Of a stretch of DNA of 6,070 nucleotides, positions 1 through 5,319 are shown piece after piece (position 1 is the first letter of the stretch; every line of letters begins with the position of its first letter). The translations under genes were made by a program, and so were the position numbers. The DNA is from Bacilli bacterium (GTDB lineage Bacteria; Bacillota_I; Bacilli_A; RF39; UBA660), in contig JAILLM010000006.1 of NCBI GenBank assembly GCA_024693165.1, positions 1 through 6,070 on the forward strand, in the 5' to 3' direction. Below the pieces are notes generated by a model, which ran no database searches, was not told the DNA's origin, and saw nothing but the letters and a program-made list of their open reading frames with translations.

Positions 1-288
1 GGAATACTAATTTCAGTAATAACTTCATTAATAGGTTTAGTATTATCTAAGAGAAACTATAATACTATTAAAAATGTTATGGGAATAATAATTTTATTAG
101 TTCTTGTAGAACTTTCTATATTTGCTGCAACTAAAGTTATTAACACTGTATTTGTAGTTTATTATGAAGGATTAGAAACATTCTGGTATGAAACAGCATG
201 TACATTACAAGTGTTATTGCTTGCATTTATAGTTGGTGTTGGATTAATACTTTATAAACTTGTACCATCTCTTAAAGAGAGTAAATAA
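1..288 (+). CDS. C-terminal part of an unidentified multi-pass membrane protein (5' truncated by window edge)
   Basis: The reading frame is open from base 1 to a TAA at 286-288, giving 95 visible residues, so the gene begins upstream of the window. An in-frame ATG at 79 has no Shine-Dalgarno sequence before it (AAAAATGTT) and lies at the start of a hydrophobic stretch, so it is probably an internal methionine. Three hydrophobic segments are visible: about residues 1-15, 27-47 and 65-87. A short basic loop (SKRNYNTIK, 16-24) joins the first two. By the positive-inside rule that loop and the lysine-containing C-terminus (KESK) should be cytoplasmic. I recognise no catalytic or family motif, and function is unknown. 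No terminator is visible after the stop; the probable greA promoter begins about 22 bases later. Confidence 0.6.
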   Translation, partial: GILISVITSLIGLVLSKRNYNTIKNVMGIIILLVLVELSIFAATKVINTVFVVYYEGLETFWYETACTLQVLLLAFIVGVGLILYKLVPSLKESK

Positions 289-310
289 ATTTGTAAAATA
301 AAAAAATTGT

Positions 311-339
311 TTGACTTTTGTGTTATTTTGGTGTAATCT
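311..339 (+). promoter_or_regulatory. Probable sigma-A promoter for greA
   Basis: A near-consensus -35 box TTGACT lies at 311-316. Two -10 readings are possible. TAATCT at 334-339 gives the ideal 17-base spacer. TGTAAT at 332-337 gives a 15-base spacer but carries an extended -10 (TG at 329-330, one base upstream of the box). Either would start transcription near 344-346 and leave a leader of roughly 58 bases before greA. The leader contains a small GTTTG/CAAAC inverted repeat (351-355 and 365-369), too weak to call a regulatory element. Confidence 0.55.
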
Positions 340-387
340 TTTAAAAGTAAGTTTGATACTTAAACAAACGAGAAAAATTTTATAAAA

Positions 388-393
388 AAAGGA
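388..393 (+). promoter_or_regulatory. Ribosome binding site that decides the greA start
   Basis: AAAGGA sits 9 bases before the ATG at 403 but directly abuts the in-frame ATG at 394. Normal spacing therefore favours 403 as the true start. The resulting N-terminus, MAKKQVDLT, also looks more typical of GreA than one beginning MIKMAKK. Confidence 0.65.
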
Positions 394-402
394 ATGATCA
401 AA

Positions 403-870
403 ATGGCAAAAAAACAAGTAGATTTGACAGCTGATGGATTATTACAAGTACAAGAAGAATTAGATAAATTAAGATTAGTTGAAAGACCAAGAATTATTCA
501 AGCAATTAAAGATGCTAGAAGTCAAGGTGACTTATCTGAAAATGCAGACTACGATGCTGCTAGAGAAGAACAAGCTAAAACTGAAGCTAGAATCAAAGAA
601 TTAGAATATATCGTTGATAACGCTAATATCATTGAAAAGGTTGATGGAGAAGTTGGACTTGGTTCAACTGTAACTGTTGAGTTTGTTGATGACGATGAAG
701 AAGAAGTATACAAAGTAGTTGGAGTTACTGAAGTTGATGTTGATAACAACATGATTTCTAAAGAATCTCCAATCGGTGCTGCTCTTTATGGTCATAAAGA
801 AGGCGAAGTTGTAGAAGTTAAATTACCTAACGGTGGTGGATACGAAATAAAGATTGTTAAGATTGCTTAA
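403..870 (+). CDS. greA: Transcription elongation factor GreA
   Basis: GreA binds in the secondary channel of RNA polymerase and stimulates cleavage of the RNA 3' end in backtracked complexes, so that elongation can resume. The protein is 155 residues from ATG 403, close to the usual GreA length of about 157. The N-terminal coiled-coil hairpin spans roughly residues 10-75. Its tip carries the family signature QGDLSENADYDAAREEQ, including the acidic pair D43 and E46 that helps hold the catalytic Mg2+ in the polymerase active site. The C-terminal FKBP-like domain (about 80-155) carries SPIGAALYGHKEG. An acidic stretch, VDDDEEEVY, lies between the tip and the C-terminal core and may be a lineage feature. 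The gene seems monocistronic, with its own promoter upstream and an intrinsic terminator that overlaps its last codons. Its position two genes before rpoB is functionally fitting but not the arrangement I know from Bacillus subtilis. Confidence 0.96.
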   Translation: MAKKQVDLTADGLLQVQEELDKLRLVERPRIIQAIKDARSQGDLSENADYDAAREEQAKTEARIKELEYIVDNANIIEKVDGEVGLGSTVTVEFVDDDEEEVYKVVGVTEVDVDNNMISKESPIGAALYGHKEGEVVEVKLPNGGGYEIKIVKIA

Positions 871-885
871 CAATCTCTTTTTTTT
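851..885 (+). terminator. Intrinsic terminator of greA, embedded in its 3' coding end
   Basis: AGATTGTTAAG (851-861) and CTTAACAATCT (866-876) form a perfect 11-bp stem with a 4-base loop ATTG, followed by C and eight T (878-885). The TAA stop (868-870) lies inside the 3' arm, and the final greA codons (K-I-V-K-I-A region) make up the 5' arm and loop. Translating ribosomes would cover this stem, so termination may depend on ribosome release. The T tract continues as A-T-rich sequence into the promoter of the next gene. Confidence 0.93.
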
Positions 886-906
886 ATTTTAAAATTAAGT
901 TATAAT
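878..906 (+). promoter_or_regulatory. Probable promoter for the methyltransferase gene (strong -10, weak -35)
   Basis: A perfect TATAAT lies at 901-906. With a 17-base spacer, the -35 position (878-883) falls in the T run of the greA terminator and matches consensus only at TT. The flanking AT-rich sequence could act as an UP-like element. A start near 913 would leave a leader of under 20 bases. Because the upstream terminator is strong, the methyltransferase gene needs its own promoter, which supports this call despite the poor -35 box. Confidence 0.5.
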
Positions 907-918
907 ACAAAAACGAAA

Positions 919-925
919 GAAGGGG
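919..925 (+). promoter_or_regulatory. Ribosome binding site for the GTG-initiated methyltransferase gene
   Basis: GAAGGGG lies 5 bases before GTG 931. An out-of-frame ATG (929-931) overlaps this GTG by one base and stops after 12 codons at 965-967. The GTG opens the only long frame here, so it is taken as the start. The spacing is on the short side. Confidence 0.6.
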
Positions 926-930
926 ATAAT

Positions 931-1521
931 GTGGCTGAACATTATTTTACTAACAATGCTGATTTAAAAAGTGAGACTAGATTAATTCATTATAACTATG
1001 GTGATGGTTCAATTGAATTTACATCTGACTTAGGAGTATTTTCAAAAGATAAACTTGATTATGGTTCAAGACTATTAATTGAAACTTATATTGAAAAAGG
1101 TAGAGATGGAATTGATCTATTAGACGTAGGTTGTGGATATGGATTTATTGGTATATCTTTAGCTAAGATTAAGAATACTAAATCTACAATGGTAGATGTT
1201 AATAAAAGAGCAGTTCATTTAGCTAAGATGAATATTAAAAATAATAAAATTGAACATGCTACTGCATTTGAATCAAATATATATGAATCAGTTGAAGGAT
1301 TATATGATATAGTTATTACAAATCCTCCAATTAGAACAGGTAGAGAAACAGTCCTTACATTCTTAAGAGACTCTAAAAAATTCTTAAAACCTGGTGGAGA
1401 GTTATGGTTCGTTATGAGAAAGGATCAAGGAGCCTTAACAGTCGCTAAAAAACTAGAAGATTTATATAAAATTGAAATAATTGCTAAAAGTAAAGGATTT
1501 TTCATATTTAAAGGAATTTAA
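931..1521 (+). CDS. ybxB: Class I SAM-dependent methyltransferase, RsmC/YbxB type (probable rRNA guanine methyltransferase)
   Basis: The 196-residue protein matches the length of the small single-domain RsmC-like methyltransferases encoded beside rpoB in many Firmicutes (ybxB in B. subtilis). The Rossmann-fold SAM site is clear: motif I DVGCGYGFIG at 65-74 and the acidic end of strand 2 in VDVN (D89, which should contact the ribose). The catalytic NPPIRTG at 131-137 is the N-P-P-[IF]-R form typical of base N-methyltransferases in this family. LKPGGELWFV at about 152-161 is a late core strand. The N-terminal part (1-45, with ETRLIHYNYGDGSIEFTSDLGVFS) fits the substrate-side strand that precedes the fold in this family. 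The likely target, by homology to RsmC, is a guanine N2 in 16S rRNA, but the exact base is not determinable here. It uses a GTG start, has its own promoter, and is followed by a hairpin that may end its transcript just before rpoB. Confidence 0.88.
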   Translation: MAEHYFTNNADLKSETRLIHYNYGDGSIEFTSDLGVFSKDKLDYGSRLLIETYIEKGRDGIDLLDVGCGYGFIGISLAKIKNTKSTMVDVNKRAVHLAKMNIKNNKIEHATAFESNIYESVEGLYDIVITNPPIRTGRETVLTFLRDSKKFLKPGGELWFVMRKDQGALTVAKKLEDLYKIEIIAKSKGFFIFKGI

Positions 1522-1524
1522 CTG

Positions 1525-1553
1525 TTGACAGGAAAATAAGTTGCTAGTATAAT
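1525..1553 (+). promoter_or_regulatory. Consensus sigma-A promoter driving rpoB-rpoC
   Basis: TTGACA at 1525-1530 and TATAAT at 1548-1553 are both perfect hexamers with an ideal 17-base spacer (1531-1547). The expected start is about 1560, leaving a leader of roughly 67 bases. The -35 box begins only 3 bases after the methyltransferase stop codon. This is the best promoter in the window, as expected for RNA polymerase subunit genes. The spacer and -10 lie within the 5' arm of the hairpin annotated at 1530-1582. Confidence 0.88.
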
Positions 1554-1582
1554 TTTATGTTGGTGACTTATTTTCTTTTTTT
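1530..1582 (+). terminator. Terminator-like hairpin enclosing the rpoB promoter
   Basis: GAAAATAAGT (1532-1541) is perfectly complementary to ACTTATTTTC (1566-1575). In RNA the pairing can continue inward through 1542-1551 with 1556-1565, mixing five G-U wobbles with Watson-Crick pairs, down to a 4-base loop at 1552-1555. Outward, A1530 and G1531 can pair with U1577 and U1576. Seven T (1576-1582) follow the core stem. An RNA reading through from the methyltransferase gene would form this AU-rich stem plus U tract and could terminate. An RNA started at about 1560 contains only the 3' arm and would escape. The low GC content of the stem makes its efficiency uncertain. Confidence 0.6.
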
Positions 1583-1615
1583 GGTGGAAATAATTCTCAA
1601 AATTACTATAGTATT

Positions 1616-1622
1616 GGGGTGA
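1616..1622 (+). promoter_or_regulatory. Ribosome binding site of rpoB
   Basis: GGGGTGA pairs with the 3' end of 16S rRNA in the GAGGTGA register with one mismatch, ending 4 bases before ATG 1627. Spacing measured from the G block is about 7 bases, which is near optimal. It supports the start that gives MSYKVQKFG. Confidence 0.75.
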
Positions 1623-1626
1623 AAAG

Positions 1627-4600
1627 ATGTCATACAAAGTTCAAAAATTTGGTGACCATAGAGAAAGAAGAAATTTCTCTAAGACTTCTAGTGCGTTAGA
1701 ATTATCTAACTTACTAGAAATTCAAACAGCGTCATATAAATGGTTCTTAACTGATGGTATCGATGAAGTATTCAAAGATATTTTCCCAATTGAAAGTTTC
1801 ACTGGTAAAGTTTCTTTATCATTTGACTCATTCTCTTTTGGAGAACCAAGATATGGCACTAAAGAATCTAAGGAACGTATGGTAACATACTCAGCTCCTT
1901 TAAAGGTTCAAGCTCGTGTTTTCTTAAATGAAACAGGAGAAGTTAAAGAACAAGAAGTGTTCTTAGGCGACGTTCCAATGATGACTGAAGCAGGAACATT
2001 CATCATTAATGGTGTAGAACGTGTAATTCAATCTCAATTAATTCGTAGTCCAGCAATCTATTTTTCTAAAACTATAGATAAAAACGGACGTCCAGTTGTA
2101 GCAGGTGAGATTATCCCTAACCATGGTACATGGCTTGAATACGAATTAGATGCAAGAGATGTTGTTTATATCAGAATTGATAGAACTAGAAAAGTAGCAG
2201 CTACTACTTTCTTAAGAGCTCTAGGTTTATCAAGTGATGAAGAAATCTTAGAAATGTTTGGTGAAAACAATCAATTCATCAAAAATACATTAGAAAAAGA
2301 TTCTACTAAAAATACTGATGAAGCATTAATCGAAATCTATGAAAAATTACGTCCAGGTGAACCTGCAACACTTGATTCTGCTAAGAACCAAATCATTACT
2401 AGATTCTTTGATAGATTCAGATATGATTTAGCAAAAGTAGGACGTTATAAATTTAATAAAAAATTAAATATCCTAGACAGATTATTAGGACAAAAATTAG
2501 CTGAATCAATCACTATTGATGGCAAGACTATTGTTGAAGCTGGAACAGTTATTGATAAAGCTACTCTTGAAGAATTAAGACCAATCTTCAAAGATGGTTA
2601 TAATTTAAAAGATGCTACAATTAATGAAGAATTAGATCAATATGCTAAGATTCAAACAGTTAAGATTGTAGATCCTAATAATGAAAACGAAACTATTACT
2701 ATCATTGGTAATGATACTACTTCTGATTTAAGAAGATTATCTATTCCAGATGTATATGCTGCAACTTCATATTACTTAAATCTTTTAGCTGGATTTGGTA
2801 ATACTGATGAAATTGACCATTTAGGTAATAGACGTGTTAAACAAGTTGGTGAACTTGTTCAAAATCAATTTAAAGTTGGTGTAACTAGAATGGAAAGAGT
2901 TATTCGTGAAAGAATGACTACTCAAGAACTAGATGCAATGACACCAAAAACATTAATTAACATTAGACCAGTTACTGCTGCATTAAAAGAATTCTTTGGT
3001 TCATCTCAATTATCAAAATTCATGGATCAAATTAACCCAATTGCAGAATTAACTGATAAGAGACGTTTAAGTTCTCTTGGACCTGGTGGTTTATCAAGAG
3101 ATAGAGCAGGTATTGATGTACGTGACGTTAACGTATCTCACTACGGTAGAATTTGTCCTATCGAATCACCAGAAGGACCAAACATTGGTTTAATTACATC
3201 ATTATCAGGATATGCAAAAATCAATGAATATGGATTTATTACAACTCCATATAGAAAAGTTGAAAATTGTCATGTAACTGATGAAATTGTTTACTTAACT
3301 GCAGATGAAGAAGCAGATTACTATATCGCTCAAGCCACTACTCCAATGGATGACGATATGAATATCTCAGCTGATACAGCAGTATGTAGATACAATGGTG
3401 ATGACGTTATTGCTAAGAAAGAAGATATCAATTTCATTGATGTTTCTCCTGCACAAATTACAGCAATTACAACATCAATCATTCCATTCCTTGAACACGA
3501 CGACGCAACTCGTGCGCTAATGGGTTCAAACATGCAACGTCAAGCAGTTCCACTACTTAGAACAGAAGCTCCAAGAGTTGGTACTGGTGTTGAATATATT
3601 GCAGCTAGAGATTCAGGATCTACTATCGTTTGTAAAAATGATGGTGTTGTTGAATACGCTGATGCAAAGAAAATTATCGTTAAGACTAAAGACGATAGAG
3701 ATACTTACTATTTAGCTAACTTTGAAAAGAGTAATGCTGAAAGTTGTATTAATCATTCTCCAATCGTTGTTAAAGGTGAAAAGGTACACAAAGGTGAAGT
3801 TATCGCTGATGGACCTTCTACAAACAACGGAGAATTAGCACTTGGTAAGAATATGACTATTGCATTTATGACTTGCAACGGTTATAACTACGAAGATGCG
3901 ATCGTATTAAACGAACATTTAGTTAAAGATGATGTATTTACTACATTACATATTGAACATTATGATATCGATTGTAGAGATACTAAATTAGGACCTGAAG
4001 AAATTACTAGAGATATTCCAAATGTATCTGAAGAAACTCGTAAGAACTTAGATGCAAATGGTATCGTAAGAATTGGTACTGAAGTTAAAGATGGAGATAT
4101 CCTTGTTGGTAAAGTAACTCCAAAAGGTGTTCAAGAACTTACTTCAGAAGAAAAATTATTACATGCTATCTTTGGTGAAAAGACTAGAGAAGTTAGAGAT
4201 ACTTCTTTAAGAGTTCAACATGGTGCTGGTGGTATCGTACACGATGTTAAGATTTATACAAAAGAAAATTCTGATGAATTACCTGCTGGTGTATCTAAAG
4301 TTATTAGAGTATATATTATTCAAAAACGTAAGATCCAAGTTGGTGATAAGATGTCAGGACGTCATGGTAATAAGGGTGTAGTTTCATTAATTTTACCAGA
4401 AGAAGATATGCCATACTTACCAGATGGAAAACCAGTAGATATCGTACTTAACCCACAAGGTATTCCTTCACGTATGAACGTAGGACAAATCCTTGAATTA
4501 CACTTAGGTATGGCTGCTCAAAAACTTGATGTTTATTGTGCAACTCCAGTATTCGATGGTGCTACAGTTGAAGAAATCTATGAAATGATGGATGAAGCTG

Positions 4601-5319
4601 GTATGGATCACGATGGTAAAACTTGGTTATATGATGGTAAAACTGGTGAACCATTCGAAAACAGAGTATCTGTAGGTGTTATGTACTTCATTAAGTTACA
4701 TCACATGGTTGATGATAAGTTACATGCTCGTTCAATTGGACCTTACAGTTTAGTTACTCAACAACCTTTAGGTGGTAAAGCTCAATTCGGTGGTCAAAGA
4801 TTCGGTGAAATGGAAGTTTGGGCATTATATGCTTATGGTGCTTCTCATGTATTACAAGAAATGATGACTGTTAAATCTGATGACGTTATGGGCCGTGTAA
4901 AAGTTTACGAAGCTATCGTTAAAGGTAAGAATATTTCTACAGCTGGTATCCCTGAATCATTCAGAGTATTAATTAAGGAATTACAAGCTTTAGGATTAAA
5001 TATTGAAATGATCGACAATGAAGACAAGATTCATGATTTAAAAGAATTAGAATCTGAAGAAAATCAAGAAGATGTTGTAACTGTTGACGAAATAGATGCT
5101 TATACTGGTGAAGTTAAACCTAAATCAAACTTAACTCCAGTAAATGCTGAAATGGATCATGTTGATGACACTCCAACTGCAGTTGGTGAAGAAGAACTTG
5201 ACCCAATGGAAGAAGAATTCGACGATGAAGACTTCGATGACGATTATTCAATCGAAGACGAAGAACCAAGCGAAGAAGACTTAATGGAAATGGAAGACTT
5301 TGAAGGAGGGGAAGAATAA
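1627..5319 (+). CDS. rpoB: DNA-directed RNA polymerase subunit beta (RpoB), complete
   Basis: Beta forms one pincer of RNA polymerase and half of its active centre. The 1230 residues are collinear with Firmicutes RpoB. The visible sequence runs through the protrusion/lobe (TGTFIINGVERVI analogue near 123-134), the fork and rifamycin region (about 454-490), SHYGRICPIESPEGPNIGL near 506-522, and YNYEDAI with E756/D757. VGDKMSGRHGNKG carries the active-site lysines K908 and K916. QPLGGKAQFGGQRFGEMEVW and VKSDDVMGRVK lie near the C-terminal clamp. The protein is slightly longer than B. subtilis RpoB (about 1193) because of a C-terminal tail from about 1139. Its last 44 residues hold 27 Asp/Glu and no Lys/Arg. 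Rifamycin-pocket positions differ from the usual bacterial residues: Q135, K464, I469 and D477. Also unusual are C750, where FM-x-W-[ND]-G normally has Trp, and I1037 in HARSIGPY, where Thr is usual. The gene has a consensus promoter upstream and is co-transcribed with rpoC. Confidence 0.99.
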   Translation: MSYKVQKFGDHRERRNFSKTSSALELSNLLEIQTASYKWFLTDGIDEVFKDIFPIESFTGKVSLSFDSFSFGEPRYGTKESKERMVTYSAPLKVQARVFLNETGEVKEQEVFLGDVPMMTEAGTFIINGVERVIQSQLIRSPAIYFSKTIDKNGRPVVAGEIIPNHGTWLEYELDARDVVYIRIDRTRKVAATTFLRALGLSSDEEILEMFGENNQFIKNTLEKDSTKNTDEALIEIYEKLRPGEPATLDSAKNQIITRFFDRFRYDLAKVGRYKFNKKLNILDRLLGQKLAESITIDGKTIVEAGTVIDKATLEELRPIFKDGYNLKDATINEELDQYAKIQTVKIVDPNNENETITIIGNDTTSDLRRLSIPDVYAATSYYLNLLAGFGNTDEIDHLGNRRVKQVGELVQNQFKVGVTRMERVIRERMTTQELDAMTPKTLINIRPVTAALKEFFGSSQLSKFMDQINPIAELTDKRRLSSLGPGGLSRDRAGIDVRDVNVSHYGRICPIESPEGPNIGLITSLSGYAKINEYGFITTPYRKVENCHVTDEIVYLTADEEADYYIAQATTPMDDDMNISADTAVCRYNGDDVIAKKEDINFIDVSPAQITAITTSIIPFLEHDDATRALMGSNMQRQAVPLLRTEAPRVGTGVEYIAARDSGSTIVCKNDGVVEYADAKKIIVKTKDDRDTYYLANFEKSNAESCINHSPIVVKGEKVHKGEVIADGPSTNNGELALGKNMTIAFMTCNGYNYEDAIVLNEHLVKDDVFTTLHIEHYDIDCRDTKLGPEEITRDIPNVSEETRKNLDANGIVRIGTEVKDGDILVGKVTPKGVQELTSEEKLLHAIFGEKTREVRDTSLRVQHGAGGIVHDVKIYTKENSDELPAGVSKVIRVYIIQKRKIQVGDKMSGRHGNKGVVSLILPEEDMPYLPDGKPVDIVLNPQGIPSRMNVGQILELHLGMAAQKLDVYCATPVFDGATVEEIYEMMDEAGMDHDGKTWLYDGKTGEPFENRVSVGVMYFIKLHHMVDDKLHARSIGPYSLVTQQPLGGKAQFGGQRFGEMEVWALYAYGASHVLQEMMTVKSDDVMGRVKVYEAIVKGKNISTAGIPESFRVLIKELQALGLNIEMIDNEDKIHDLKELESEENQEDVVTVDEIDAYTGEVKPKSNLTPVNAEMDHVDDTPTAVGEEELDPMEEEFDDEDFDDDYSIEDEEPSEEDLMEMEDFEGGEE
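5303..5309 (+). promoter_or_regulatory. Ribosome binding site of rpoC inside the end of rpoB
   Basis: AAGGAGG, a full Shine-Dalgarno match, lies 9 bases before ATG 5319. It is read in rpoB as part of the E-G-G-E-E tail end, so the rpoB C-terminus also carries the rpoC start signal. Confidence 0.9.

Noticed and set aside
79..288. A complete 69-residue membrane protein starting at ATG 79
   Set aside because: The frame is open back to base 1, the upstream codons are also hydrophobic, and no Shine-Dalgarno sequence precedes ATG 79. A longer truncated gene is more likely.
348..369. Short inverted repeats in the greA leader (TAAGT/ACTTA and GTTTG/CAAAC)
   Set aside because: Stems are only 5 bp in AT-rich DNA, mutually overlapping, and not followed by a T tract; no riboswitch or attenuator structure can be supported.
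549..752. Reverse-strand open frame inside greA, rich in Ser/Thr
   Set aside because: It is the antisense shadow of an acidic, Glu/Asp-rich coding sequence. No ribosome binding site or independent coding signal is visible, and greA on the + strand is certain.
1581..1609. Possible second rpoB promoter (TTGGTG-17-TACTAT)
   Set aside because: The -35 matches consensus at only three positions, the -10 is weak, and the start would fall almost on the ribosome binding site, whereas a perfect promoter exists at 1525-1553.
3330..3533. Reverse-strand open frame inside rpoB
   Set aside because: It lies entirely within conserved rpoB coding sequence and has no recognisable motif; chance antisense frame.
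1627..5319. UGA-as-Trp (mycoplasma) genetic code
   Set aside because: All tryptophans checked in the complete genes are TGG, and the frames stay open without reading any TGA, so the standard bacterial code fits.
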